Positions 9,389-17,712 of a stretch of 47,171 nt of DNA are shown here, piece after piece. The stretch's first letter is position 1; every line of letters starts with the position of its first letter. The stretch is from Desulfobacteraceae bacterium (GTDB lineage Bacteria > Desulfobacterota > DSM-4660 > Desulfatiglandales > Desulfatiglandaceae). The translations under genes were made by a program, and so were the position numbers. Under the pieces are notes generated by a model, which had not been told where the DNA came from, searched no databases, and was given only the letters and a program-made list of their open reading frames with translations. The stretch covers positions 1 through 47,171 of the forward strand of contig DAOWOF010000002.1 in NCBI GenBank assembly GCA_030642205.1, in the 5' to 3' direction.

Positions 9389-9404
9389 TGGTTAGACACT
9401 TGCA
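9389..9404 (+). promoter_or_regulatory. Possible sigma54 promoter for feoAB
   Basis: TGGTTAGACACTTGCA has the GG of the -24 element and TTGCA of the -12 element at the right spacing, but lacks the usual CAC after TGG. It lies 68 bases before the feoA ATG. No TTGCAA palindromes are seen upstream. No Fur box was recognised either. Confidence 0.3.
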
Positions 9405-9471
9405 AAAATATTTATTCATATATATATTGTTTCAAATCTCTAAGACACTCGTTAAATTCAGGAGAATAATT

Positions 9472-9702
9472 ATGGCTATTATAAATATGAGAAAAATGAA
9501 AAAAAATCAATCAGGAATTATTACCGCGATCAAGGTTAATGGAGAGCTCGGCAGACGGATCCGTGATATGGGCCTCGTGCCCGGAACAGAGATAATGATA
9601 CAGGGACGCGCCCCTTTATACGATCCTGTATCCATTAGAGTGATGGACTTTAAATTGGCCTTGCGCAATAGCGAAGCAGATTATATAGATGTGGAGGTAT
9701 AA
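9472..9702 (+). CDS. feoA: FeoA, ferrous iron transport accessory protein
   Basis: The protein has 76 residues from ATG 9472, which has AGGAG 7-8 bases upstream; the longer reading from 9388 has no such site. It is a small SH3-like FeoA domain: the conserved core LGRRIRDMGLVPGTEIMIQGRAPLYDPVSIRV is typical (glycine-rich turn, MGL, then P-G-x-x-I), and the length fits (75-85). It works in the cytosol as a partner of FeoB. feoB begins 8 bases after its stop, so the two are translated from one transcript. Confidence 0.9.
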   Translation: MAIINMRKMKKNQSGIITAIKVNGELGRRIRDMGLVPGTEIMIQGRAPLYDPVSIRVMDFKLALRNSEADYIDVEV

Positions 9703-9710
9703 AAAACAAG

Positions 9711-11933
9711 ATGGAATTAATGCTTGCCTTGGCAGGAAATCCAAATTCAGGAAAAACAACTCTATTCAATGAGTTAACCGGATCCCGTCAGCATGTTGGA
9801 AACTATCCCGGGGTAACCGTAGAAAAAAAGGAAGGAGAATATAAGTATAATGGACAAAAGATAGCAATTACAGACCTTCCAGGAACCTATTCGCTTACAG
9901 CATATTCTGAAGAGGAAGTGGTTGCCAGAGATTTTTTGGTTAATAAAAGGCCTGATACAGTTGTTAATATTGTTGATGCTTCCAATCTGGAACGTAATTT
10001 ATATCTAACTGTCCAGTTTCTTGAGCTGGGCATTCCGGTTTGTATTGCCCTGAATATGATTGACGTAGCCAAAGATCGTGGGCTTATAATTGATGATGAA
10101 AAGCTTTCTTCTCTTATGGGAATACCGATTGTGCCTACAATTGCCAGATCTGGCAAGGGGAAGAAAGAGATTATTGCCGCGGCGGTCAAGATTGCAAAAG
10201 AGGGCAAAAAACGGGAATCATTGCAGATATCATATGGCGATGATCTTGATAATATCCTCCTTGAATTTGAAAAAAAGATTCAAGCAAATAATTTCATGAC
10301 TGACATTTATCCTGCTCGCTGGATTGCCCTGAAATATCTGGAAAAGGACAATCAAATTATTGATAAAGGACGTCTGGAAAATTCAAGGCTTTCATTATCC
10401 CTTGAAGAAGACACAAAAAAAATCACAGAACATCTTGGCAAAACTCTGGATACATACCCGGAGGCGATGATTGCCGATTATCGTTATGGTTTTATTAAAT
10501 CCATCTTGAAACAGGGAGTAATAGAACGAAAATATGATCATAACAGGCTTTATGCATCCGATCAGATAGATAAGGTCTTGACTCACCGGCTGCTTGGCCC
10601 TCTTATCATGCTGACTATCCTTATGGGACTTTACCATATTACTTTTACCTATGGCGCAATCCCTATGGGCTGGCTGGAATCATTTTTCGGCTTGCTTGGA
10701 GACACTGTTTCCAGGCTTTTGCCTGACGGACTCTTTAAATCCATGATTATCTCCGGAGTAATTGACGGAGTAGGAGGAGTTCTTGGTTTTGTGCCCTTGA
10801 TTATGCTTATGTTCTTTGGAATAGCCATTCTGGAAGATTCAGGATACCTGTCCAGGGTCGCCTATATGCTGGATCGTGTCTTTAAGATATTTGGTCTGCA
10901 CGGTAATTCTGTAATGCCATTTATCGTCTCAGGAGGAATTGCCGGAGGATGCGCTGTGCCTGGAATTATGGCAACCAGAACACTTAAATCCCGCAAGGAA
11001 AGGCTGGCAACCATGCTTACCGCTCCTTTTATGAACTGCGGCGCAAAATTGCCTGTCATGGCCCTCTTGATAGGAACCTTCTTTTCAGAAAACAGCGCGT
11101 TTTTAATGTTTATGTTAACTTTGCTTTCCTGGGCAGGCGCCTTGATAGCCGCGAAAATATTGCGCATGACCATTATAAGTGGAAAGGAAACCCCTTTTGT
11201 TCTGGAGCTTCCACCCTACCGATGGCCCACGCTTAAGGGCTTGCTTATTCATACATGGGAAAGATCATGGCAGTATATTAAAAAGGCAGGCACCGTCATT
11301 TTAGGAATTTCAATCATCATCTGGGCCATGATGACATTTCCCCAAATGCCAACATCAAAAATAGAGGAATTCAAACAAAAACGTGAGTTGGTCTATTCCA
11401 GTTTTCCAGCTCCTGTGATAAAAGAATTGAAATCAAAGGATGAAGACTCTATCCTGTCTGAAAAGGCTCAAGAACTTGGAATACAAATCCTTAAAATCAA
11501 TAATACGGAATCTGAAGAAAAGCTAAAGAATTCTATCGCTGGAAGGATCGGAACATCCCTTGAAAGCATCACAAGATTCACCGGTTTTGATTGGCGTACC
11601 AATATAGCTTTGGTAGGCGGTTTTGCCGCCAAAGAGGTCGTAATCTCCACTCTTGGAACGGCCTATTCCCTGGGAGAAATTGACTCTGAAGACTCCGCGT
11701 CACTAGGCGAAATACTTGCGAAATCACCACATTGGAATCCTGTGGTGGCCTTAAGCCTGATTGTTTTTACCATGTTTTATGCCCCCTGCTTTGTAGCAGT
11801 TGTGGTAATTATAAAAGAATCAGGATCCTGGAAATGGGGGGCTTTTTCAATTATATTTAATACGGTGATAGCCTTTATTTTATCAATAATAATCTTCCAG
11901 GGTGGATTATTCCTTAATTTAACAGGTGGATAG
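9711..11933 (+). CDS. feoB: FeoB, ferrous iron transporter with GTPase domain
   Basis: The protein has 740 residues. The N-terminal G domain shows G1 GNPNSGKTT, switch I VGNYPGVTVE, G3 DLPGTYSL and G4 NMID, followed by the helical GDI-like region. From about residue 285 come the membrane segments, including the Gate motifs with FVSGGIAGGCAVPGIMATR-like sequence (here IVSGGIAGGCAVPGIMATR) and a second CFVAVVVI region carrying a conserved Cys (YAPCF). It imports Fe(II) into the cytosol under anoxic conditions. Length is normal for the family. It sits in the order feoA-feoB-FeoB-associated protein, and lies just before the sigma54 activator and Fe-S ATPase operon, which fits a region devoted to iron supply and use. 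Confidence 0.95.
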   Translation: MELMLALAGNPNSGKTTLFNELTGSRQHVGNYPGVTVEKKEGEYKYNGQKIAITDLPGTYSLTAYSEEEVVARDFLVNKRPDTVVNIVDASNLERNLYLTVQFLELGIPVCIALNMIDVAKDRGLIIDDEKLSSLMGIPIVPTIARSGKGKKEIIAAAVKIAKEGKKRESLQISYGDDLDNILLEFEKKIQANNFMTDIYPARWIALKYLEKDNQIIDKGRLENSRLSLSLEEDTKKITEHLGKTLDTYPEAMIADYRYGFIKSILKQGVIERKYDHNRLYASDQIDKVLTHRLLGPLIMLTILMGLYHITFTYGAIPMGWLESFFGLLGDTVSRLLPDGLFKSMIISGVIDGVGGVLGFVPLIMLMFFGIAILEDSGYLSRVAYMLDRVFKIFGLHGNSVMPFIVSGGIAGGCAVPGIMATRTLKSRKERLATMLTAPFMNCGAKLPVMALLIGTFFSENSAFLMFMLTLLSWAGALIAAKILRMTIISGKETPFVLELPPYRWPTLKGLLIHTWERSWQYIKKAGTVILGISIIIWAMMTFPQMPTSKIEEFKQKRELVYSSFPAPVIKELKSKDEDSILSEKAQELGIQILKINNTESEEKLKNSIAGRIGTSLESITRFTGFDWRTNIALVGGFAAKEVVISTLGTAYSLGEIDSEDSASLGEILAKSPHWNPVVALSLIVFTMFYAPCFVAVVVIIKESGSWKWGAFSIIFNTVIAFILSIIIFQGGLFLNLTGG

Positions 11934-11935
11934 AA

Positions 11936-12085
11936 ATGGACTTACTGATTATTGGTATCATTATTATAGCCGCAGGTTTTTTTATTATTAGAAATATTGT
12001 CAAAAAGATTCAGGGGCAAAGCAACTGTTCATGTGGCAGCAATTGTTCTGAATGCAGCAATATCCATGATAAAGATCTTTTTTAG
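11936..12085 (+). CDS. FeoB-associated Cys-rich membrane protein
   Basis: This 49-residue protein begins 2 bases after the feoB stop. It has one N-terminal membrane helix (LLIIGIIIIAAGFFII), a short basic stretch (RNIVKKIQG), then CSCGSNCSEC with four cysteines. This is the layout of the small FeoB-associated Cys-rich proteins (FeoC-like in position, but a separate family) found at the end of feo operons in anaerobes. It may bind iron or act as a redox switch for FeoB; that is inference. Confidence 0.85.
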   Translation: MDLLIIGIIIIAAGFFIIRNIVKKIQGQSNCSCGSNCSECSNIHDKDLF

Positions 12086-12091
12086 AGATAA

Positions 12092-12155
12092 ATTATACCT
12101 CGGAAGGTTATAAATTGAGTCTTTTTCGGCGAGCTTTGCGGCCTTTCGGGGTATA
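12092..12155 (+). promoter_or_regulatory. Leader stem-loop and ACCTCGGAAGGT element before the activator gene
   Basis: ATTATACCTCGGAAGGTTAT repeats the element at 4981-5000. TATACCTCGGAAGG (12094-12107) also pairs with CCTTTCGGGGTATA (12142-12155) with two mismatches, enclosing the GC-rich GGCGAGCTTTGCGGCC part. It may be an operator, the feo operon terminator, or both. The ATG of the next gene is 23 bases on. Confidence 0.35.
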
Positions 12156-12177
12156 AACAATTTAGGAAATTGATATC

Positions 12178-13536
12178 ATGGAAATACGAGATCAAACAGA
12201 GACTATCCTGGCCAGTATTGCTGACGGAGTTTTTACCGTTGATCCTGAATGGAAGGTAACCTCTTTTAATCACGCGGCTGAAAAGATCACAGGGATAAAG
12301 AGAGATGAAGCTATTGGCTGTTATTGCTGGGATGTCTTCAGGGCCAGTATCTGTGAAAGATCCTGTTCTTTGCGACAGACGATGGCAACAGGTAAGCATA
12401 TACTAAATAAGGCAATTTATATCGTCAACTCCCATGGTAAACGCGTTCCTGTTAGTATCTCAACTGCTCTTTTAAAAGATAAGAATGAAAAAACAATCGG
12501 CGGAGTAGAGACTTTTAGAGATCTTAGTCTGGAAGTTGAATTACGTAAAGAATTGGAGGGTCGCCATAGCTTTCTCGATATTATTAGCAAAAACCCGGAA
12601 ATGCATCGTTTATTTGGTATTCTGGAGCAGGTATCTGAAAGTAATTCAACTGTCTTATTAAATGGAGAAAGCGGAACAGGCAAGGAGCTTTTCGCCAAGG
12701 CTATCCATTCCCTGAGTTCCAGAAGGCAATGTCCGATGATTACTATTAATTGTGGTGCCCTGCCTGATACCCTGCTTGAATCTGAGCTATTTGGCTATAA
12801 GGCAGGAGCATTTACAGATGCCAGAAAAGACAAACCTGGTCGTTTGGCCCAGGCAGAGGGAGGCACTCTTTTCCTGGATGAAATCGGAGATATTTCACAG
12901 GCTATGCAGGTACGTATGCTGCGTGTACTGCAAGATAAGATCTACGATCCGCTTGGCAGTACCAAACCACAAAAAGCAAATGTACGCATTATAACGGCAA
13001 CCAACCATGATCTTGAACAGTTGGTTGCTAAAGGCACATTTCGTCAGGATCTTTATTATCGGATCAATGTCGTTAAACTTGAACTGCCCCCATTAAGGAA
13101 TCGGAAAGAAGATATTCCTCTTTTAATTGAGCATTTTATCCACAAATTTAATATCTTGAATAACAAGGAAATTCAAGGTGTTTCGCCTGATATTTTACCT
13201 GTTTTGATGGCTTATGATTATCCTGGCAATATTCGTCAACTTGAGAATGTCATTGAATATATATCTGTGGTTTGTCGTGGTAATCTGGTATGCAAGGAGC
13301 ATCTTCCGGATTATCTAAAGAAACAAATCAAGACAGACCCTTGCCCTTTAACTGAAAATGCCCGGCCTGAACATATACCTTTTTATGAACTGGAGAAACA
13401 TTTTCTCCTGGAAATATTAAATAAGAATAAATGGAATAAATCTGCTTCTGCCAAAGAGATGGGCATACATCCAAGCACTCTCTGGCGGAAACTAAAAAAG
13501 TATAAAATCCATCCTTTAAAGACTAGCCTTTCTTAA
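12178..13536 (+). CDS. Sigma54-dependent activator (PAS, AAA+, Fis-type HTH)
   Basis: The protein has 452 residues. Residues ~5-120 form a PAS domain (ILASIADGVFTVDPEWKVTSFNHAA is its typical start) holding four close cysteines, C48, C50, C59 and C63, which could bind a metal or Fe-S cluster or sense redox. The AAA+ domain follows: GESGTGKE at 163-170 (Walker A), GAFTDA at 210-215 in place of the usual GAFTGA, LFLDEIGD at 231-238 (Walker B), and NIRQLENVIEY. The C-terminus is a Fis-like helix-turn-helix (SASAKEMGIHPSTLWRKLKKY). It lacks a receiver domain, so it senses a ligand itself. The TTGCAA palindromes and -24/-12 promoter just downstream make the 14001-18747 operon its likely target. 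Confidence 0.9.
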   Translation: MEIRDQTETILASIADGVFTVDPEWKVTSFNHAAEKITGIKRDEAIGCYCWDVFRASICERSCSLRQTMATGKHILNKAIYIVNSHGKRVPVSISTALLKDKNEKTIGGVETFRDLSLEVELRKELEGRHSFLDIISKNPEMHRLFGILEQVSESNSTVLLNGESGTGKELFAKAIHSLSSRRQCPMITINCGALPDTLLESELFGYKAGAFTDARKDKPGRLAQAEGGTLFLDEIGDISQAMQVRMLRVLQDKIYDPLGSTKPQKANVRIITATNHDLEQLVAKGTFRQDLYYRINVVKLELPPLRNRKEDIPLLIEHFIHKFNILNNKEIQGVSPDILPVLMAYDYPGNIRQLENVIEYISVVCRGNLVCKEHLPDYLKKQIKTDPCPLTENARPEHIPFYELEKHFLLEILNKNKWNKSASAKEMGIHPSTLWRKLKKYKIHPLKTSLS

Positions 13537-13628
13537 AAAACAGTACACTTTTTATATTCTCCTTCCTCATGACTTAATCCTTATAAATCCTTCTGTCACT
13601 TTCGGTATTTAAGTAAAGAGCAAAAAAT

Positions 13629-13688
13629 GCTATTGCAATAGCGCAATTAAAATCAATGTTTATATTGCAGTATTGCAATATTGCAATA
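13629..13688 (+). promoter_or_regulatory. Activator binding sites (TATTGCAATA palindromes)
   Basis: GCTATTGCAATAGC at 13629-13642 is a perfect palindrome; further TATTGCARTA/TATTGCAATA units sit at 13663-13672, 13671-13680 and 13679-13688, overlapping with centres 8 bases apart. The last lies about 100 bases upstream of the -24/-12 promoter, the normal distance for sigma54 enhancer sites. The binding protein is probably the activator encoded immediately upstream. Confidence 0.65.
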
Positions 13689-13776
13689 ACTCAATATGCC
13701 TTGTTTATGTAAGCCTATTATGGTTTGATTTAGTTTAATATAGTTATAATTAACCATGCAATATATCAAAGCCTCC

Positions 13777-13792
13777 TGGCATGAATAATGCT
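13777..13792 (+). promoter_or_regulatory. Sigma54 (-24/-12) promoter
   Basis: TGGCATGAATAATGCT matches the consensus TGGCAC-N5-TTGCW with GG and GC at the exact required distance. It lies ~208 bases before the first gene of the NifX/Mrp/MinD-ATPase/fbp operon, leaving a long leader. The rest of the 464-bp gap 13537-14000 holds the enhancer palindromes; a 63-codon ORF from 13788 overlaps the promoter and looks spurious. TGAATAGTTACA at 13957-13968 matches the right end of repeat copy A. Confidence 0.65.
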
Positions 13793-14000
13793 GAAGTCTA
13801 TAAACATAATTAGAGAAAATCTTACAGGAACAGTTTTCAACAAGTTATATATTAAATTATTTTTTTGCCTTTGGTTATCAACTATTATATTATATGTTTT
13901 GAAAAAAACGAGAGCAAAACCCTGTCGAAAAAATGATCCTATAATGTTTTTTTCGCTGAATAGTTACATTATTTTTTAAAATAATTAAGGAGACAAAAAA

Positions 14001-14564
14001 ATGAAGATTGCTTTAAGCGCCAGCCAAAAAGATCTTGACTCCACTATTGATCCACGCTTTGGCAGATGCGCATATTTTTTGATAATCAATCCGGATGATA
14101 TGAGTTTTGATTGTTTTGAAAACGAAAGCGCTAATCTGGGTGGTGGCGCAGGTATTCAGGCAGCTCAATTTGTTGTCTCCCATGGAGCGACTGTTGTTAT
14201 TACCGGTAATATGGGGCCCAATGCCGTTAATGCCCTTAGTTCAGCAGGCGTAGAGATTATAACCGGTATCAATGGCTCGATTAAAACAGCAGTAGAACAA
14301 TATATAAAAGGTAATTTTGATAACACTGTTGAACCCAATGTTCCGGAACATCATGGAATAAACAGTCCTCAGGGGACAGGAGCCGACATGGGGACAGGAG
14401 CTGGCATGGGTACAGGTAGAGGAATGGGCGGAGGTAGAGGAATAGGAGGCGGAGGTAGAGGAATGGGTGGTGGTGGAGGTAAAGGAATGGGCGGTGGCAG
14501 TGGCATGGGCGGCGGCAGAGGAATGGGTGGAGGTGGTAGAGGCGGAAGGAAATCCAGCAGATGA
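14001..14564 (+). CDS. NifX/NafY-family cluster-binding protein with Gly-rich tail
   Basis: The protein has 187 residues. The first ~115 are the dinitrogenase Fe-Mo cofactor-type domain (MKIALSASQKDLDSTIDPRFGRC at the start, GAGIQAAQFVVSHGATVVITGNMGPNA in the middle), a fold that binds Fe-S or Fe-Mo clusters in NifX, NafY and the C-terminus of NifB. The last ~65 residues are a low-complexity tail of Gly-Met-Gly and Gly-Arg-Gly repeats ending GRGGRKSSR. No nif structural genes are in the window, so a role in general cluster carriage is more likely than nitrogenase work; that is inference. First gene of the sigma54 operon; AAGGAG precedes the ATG. Stop overlaps the next start (ATGA). Confidence 0.85.
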   Translation: MKIALSASQKDLDSTIDPRFGRCAYFLIINPDDMSFDCFENESANLGGGAGIQAAQFVVSHGATVVITGNMGPNAVNALSSAGVEIITGINGSIKTAVEQYIKGNFDNTVEPNVPEHHGINSPQGTGADMGTGAGMGTGRGMGGGRGIGGGGRGMGGGGGKGMGGGSGMGGGRGMGGGGRGGRKSSR

Positions 14565-14902
14565 ACTTGGGTATTCCGGTCTGGGAAGATAAAATTTCAC
14601 CAGTCTTTGACACCTCGATCAAATTGCTGGTCCTCCAGATAGATGGTCAAAAGGAGATTGCAAGAACAGAGATCAATCTTGAAAGAGAGGATATAATGAT
14701 AAGGTGTCAACAGCTACAGGAATTAAAAATTAATACCCTGCTTTGCGGCGCTATTTCCAGAGATTTATTCAGGTTGCTTACTACAGCCAATATTGAAGTA
14801 ATTTCCTGGATTTCCGGCCCTCTGGAAAAAATAATCAATTCGTATTTAAATGGAGACCTTTCTTTTTCTGAATATCATATGCCAGGATACAGGCCTGATT
14901 AA
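14561..14902 (+). CDS. Second NifX-family protein
   Basis: The protein has 113 residues, starts at an ATGA overlap with the previous gene, and so is translationally coupled to it. It carries the same fold: GIPVWEDKISPVFDTS at the start, where the PVFD motif replaces PRFG, and LLCGAISRDLFRLLTTANIEVISWISG in the middle. It is more divergent and has few cysteines (C46, C62), neither in a recognised ligand motif. Possibly a non-cluster-binding partner or chaperone of its neighbour. A 194-bp gap with no convincing gene follows before mrp. Confidence 0.75.
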   Translation: MNLGIPVWEDKISPVFDTSIKLLVLQIDGQKEIARTEINLEREDIMIRCQQLQELKINTLLCGAISRDLFRLLTTANIEVISWISGPLEKIINSYLNGDLSFSEYHMPGYRPD

Positions 14903-15096
14903 CAGGGAAACCTTTTTCGCCAAGGCATACCACCTTAATTATACAAAGAGGCGGTCGATCAAAACATATAGAATTGCTGTATTTACCTGGAATACAAATT
15001 GGAAAATATTTATCTATGCGCATATGGGTACCTGTTAAAAAAGGCGGGTAATCTTTCAACCCTGAGAATCTGAAAATGCCGGAGGTTTAAATATTA

Positions 15097-15957
15097 ATGG
15101 GAACAATAAGGAAAAAGGATGGGTCCATTCTCAATAAAGAAATGCGTGACCAAAAGGAAATAAGAATCAAGAACACCTTGAATTTGATTAAGAATAAAAT
15201 TCTGGTTATGAGCGGCAAGGGTGGAGTTGGGAAGAGCAGTATTGCCGCTTATCTGGCAGTTTCCCTGGCTGCCCTGGGCCATAAAGTGGGATTGATGGAC
15301 GTGGATTTACACGGGCCAAGCATCCCTCGAATGTTAGGACTTTCGAGCAAGATCAAGCCGGAAATAGCCGCAGGCAAAATGCTGCCAATAAGGCATTCAG
15401 CAAATTTACATGTTATATCAATTGAATCTCTAATGGGCGATGATAAGGATACCGCCACAATCTGGAGGGGCCCTTTAAAGATTGGAGTCATAAAACAATT
15501 CATTGGCGACATTGAATGGGGCAATATGGATTATATGATAATCGATTCTCCGCCAGGCACAGGAGACGAGCCTTTGACAGTGGGGCAAACCATTCCGGAT
15601 GCCAAGGCCCTAATTGTTACGACACCCCAGGAAATCTCGTTGGCAGATGTGAGAAAATCGATTAATTTTTGCCGCGAAATAAACATGGAGATTCTTGGCC
15701 TGGTAGAAAATATGAGTGGCCTTATCTGCCCCTATTGTGGTAAAAGAATTGAGGTGTTCAAGGTTGCAGGAGGGGCGCGCACTGCAAAAAACAAGAATTT
15801 ACGACTTCTGGCCAGTCTGCCATTGGAGCCCGAAATTGTTAAATCATGTGATCAGGGAAATCTGGAAATCCTTGATCATGAAGACAATTTATTTGTCATG
15901 GAATTTAACAAAATGGTCCAAAAAATCGTTCAATTAACTTCGGAAAAGACTGGCTAA
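15097..15957 (+). CDS. mrp: Mrp/NBP35-family Fe-S cluster carrier ATPase
   Basis: The protein has 286 residues. Walker A with the deviant lysine is GKGGVGKSS at 40-48; DVDLHGPSIPRMLG is the family switch region; IIDSPPGTGDEPLT is the Walker B-like block; CPYCGK near residue 210 is the CxxC that bridges a [4Fe-4S] cluster between subunits in Mrp/NBP35 proteins. It works in the cytosol, loading clusters onto apoproteins. GGAGG lies upstream of the ATG. It is a clear paralogue of the Mrp protein at 38928-39755 after the acs genes. Confidence 0.9.
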   Translation: MGTIRKKDGSILNKEMRDQKEIRIKNTLNLIKNKILVMSGKGGVGKSSIAAYLAVSLAALGHKVGLMDVDLHGPSIPRMLGLSSKIKPEIAAGKMLPIRHSANLHVISIESLMGDDKDTATIWRGPLKIGVIKQFIGDIEWGNMDYMIIDSPPGTGDEPLTVGQTIPDAKALIVTTPQEISLADVRKSINFCREINMEILGLVENMSGLICPYCGKRIEVFKVAGGARTAKNKNLRLLASLPLEPEIVKSCDQGNLEILDHEDNLFVMEFNKMVQKIVQLTSEKTG

Positions 15958-15980
15958 AAACTAAAAAACAGGATTTTTTT

Positions 15981-16817
15981 ATGATTATTAGTATCGCAAG
16001 TGGAAAGGGGGGGACTGGCAAGACCACTATAGCCTGCAACATGGCTGTTTCCATAGGTCATGATGTCCAGCTTCTGGATTGTGATGTGGAAGAACCAAAT
16101 GCCCATCTCTTTCTACATCCCATAATTGATAATATTAAAACTATTACCACCCCGGTTCCAATAGTTGATGAAGAAAAGTGCGACCTCTGTGGTAAATGTG
16201 TTGAAATATGCCAATTTAAGGCCATTGTAATCCTTGGGGATACAATATTGCCTTTTCATGACCTCTGTCATAGTTGCGGTGGTTGTGAACTTGTATGTCC
16301 GGTCAAGGCTATTACGGAAACAGGTCGGGAATTGGGCGAGATTGAGGAGGGCCATTTAGATGGACTCCAGTTTGTGCATGGAAGGTTAAGGATTGGAGAA
16401 GCTATGTCTCCCCCACTCATAAAAAAGGTAAGGACTTATTGTGATGCTGATAAACTTGCCATCATAGATGCCCCGCCTGGCACATCATGTCCGGTCATTG
16501 CTGCCATGAAAGGGACTGATTTTGTCTTGCTGGTAACAGAACCGACCCCCTTTGGCCTCTATGACTTAAAGCTTGCGGTAGGAGCAGTCAAGATCCTGGG
16601 AATTCCCTGCGGCCTGGTTATAAACAGATCTGATATAGGAGATGACAAGGTCATGGAATATGCCAAAGAAACCGGGATTCCTGTTTTGATGGAAATCCCT
16701 TTTGAAAGAAAAATTGCAGAAGCCTATTCAAGGGGTGATCTTATAGTGGAAATAATGCCTGAATGGAAGAATAAATTCCAGGAACTATATGAAGCTATAA
16801 AGGCAATTGTATATTAA
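15981..16817 (+). CDS. MinD-superfamily ATPase with inserted ferredoxin domain (first of pair)
   Basis: The protein has 278 residues. SGKGGTGKTT at 7-16 is the deviant Walker A. A 2x[4Fe-4S] ferredoxin insert follows, with cysteines C67, C70, C73, C77 and C96, C99, C102, C106 (CDLCGKCVEIC, CHSCGGCELVC). IIDAPPGTSCPV is the switch II region with a further Cys. This is the COG1149-type architecture, usually found as adjacent pairs in anaerobes; the function is not settled, probably ATP-linked Fe-S cluster transfer or electron transfer. Its pair partner begins 18 bases after its stop. Confidence 0.9.
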   Translation: MIISIASGKGGTGKTTIACNMAVSIGHDVQLLDCDVEEPNAHLFLHPIIDNIKTITTPVPIVDEEKCDLCGKCVEICQFKAIVILGDTILPFHDLCHSCGGCELVCPVKAITETGRELGEIEEGHLDGLQFVHGRLRIGEAMSPPLIKKVRTYCDADKLAIIDAPPGTSCPVIAAMKGTDFVLLVTEPTPFGLYDLKLAVGAVKILGIPCGLVINRSDIGDDKVMEYAKETGIPVLMEIPFERKIAEAYSRGDLIVEIMPEWKNKFQELYEAIKAIVY

Positions 16818-16835
16818 TCAGGAGCTTGCTTTTTC

Positions 16836-17711
16836 ATGAAAGAACTAGTAATTATCAGCGGCAAGGGAGGAACAGGCAAGACCAGCCTGGTAGCAGCCTT
16901 TGCTTCATTGTCCAGTAATCATGTGCTATGTGACGCAGATGTGGATGCGGCTGACTTGCATCTTATTCTTGATCCTCAGATAAAAAAACAGCAAGACTTT
17001 ATTAGCGGTAATTCCGCCTTTATCGAAAATGAAAAATGCATTCAATGTGATATTTGCCGTGATCTTTGTCGTTGGGACGCGATTGGAGCAAATTATGAAG
17101 TAGATCAAATCGAATGCGAAGGTTGTGGAGTATGCGTCCACTTTTGTCCGGAACAAGCAATTGCCTTTCCGGAGAATCACTGTGGAGAATGGTTTATCTC
17201 GGAAACCCGCTTTGGCCCTCTGGTTCATGCCAGGCTGAAAATAGCCGAGGAAAATTCAGGAAAGCTTGTATCCATTATAAGACAGGAGAGTAAAACTCTT
17301 GCCGAAGAGAACAATATTGATCTTATGTTAACTGATGGACCTCCTGGCATAGGATGCCCTGTGATTGCCTCCCTGGGAGGAGCCACTGCGGTACTAATTG
17401 TGGTTGAGCCTACTGTTTCAGGAAAACATGATATGAAGCGGGTTTTGCAGTTGGCAAACCATTTTAAAATCCCTGCCCTGGTTTGCGTTAATAAATTTGA
17501 TCTAAACATTGAACAAACTCTTGAAATTGAAGCCTTTTCGCAGAAAAATAATCTGGATGCCATTGGCAGGATACCTTTTGATCCACAATTTACAAAAGCC
17601 ATGATTGAAGGTAAAACAATTATTGAATTCAATAATAATTCTGAGTCATCTCAAGCGATACGCGACATTTGGAAATCTTTGGAAGACAGGTTTCAATTAA
17701 GGGAGGTTTAG
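16836..17711 (+). CDS. MinD-superfamily ATPase with inserted ferredoxin domain (second of pair)
   Basis: The protein has 291 residues and is built like the previous gene: Walker A SGKGGTGKTS at 8-17, ferredoxin insert with C68, C71, C74, C78 and C94, C97, C100, C104, then LTDGPPGIGCPV. The two proteins differ enough to form a heterodimer, as expected for this pair. The second one keeps both clusters complete. fbp starts 1 base after its stop, so FBPase is tightly bound to this operon. Confidence 0.9.
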   Translation: MKELVIISGKGGTGKTSLVAAFASLSSNHVLCDADVDAADLHLILDPQIKKQQDFISGNSAFIENEKCIQCDICRDLCRWDAIGANYEVDQIECEGCGVCVHFCPEQAIAFPENHCGEWFISETRFGPLVHARLKIAEENSGKLVSIIRQESKTLAEENNIDLMLTDGPPGIGCPVIASLGGATAVLIVVEPTVSGKHDMKRVLQLANHFKIPALVCVNKFDLNIEQTLEIEAFSQKNNLDAIGRIPFDPQFTKAMIEGKTIIEFNNNSESSQAIRDIWKSLEDRFQLREV

Positions 17712-17712
17712 A

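Noticed and set aside
13788-13979. 63-codon ORF between the sigma54 promoter and the NifX-like gene
   Set aside because: It starts inside the -12 element, has no ribosome site, and its hydrophobic/basic translation matches nothing; more likely leader sequence.
14241-14622. His/Ser/Thr-rich minus-strand ORFs opposite the Gly-rich tail
   Set aside because: They are shadows of the GGN-rich repeats and have no start signal.
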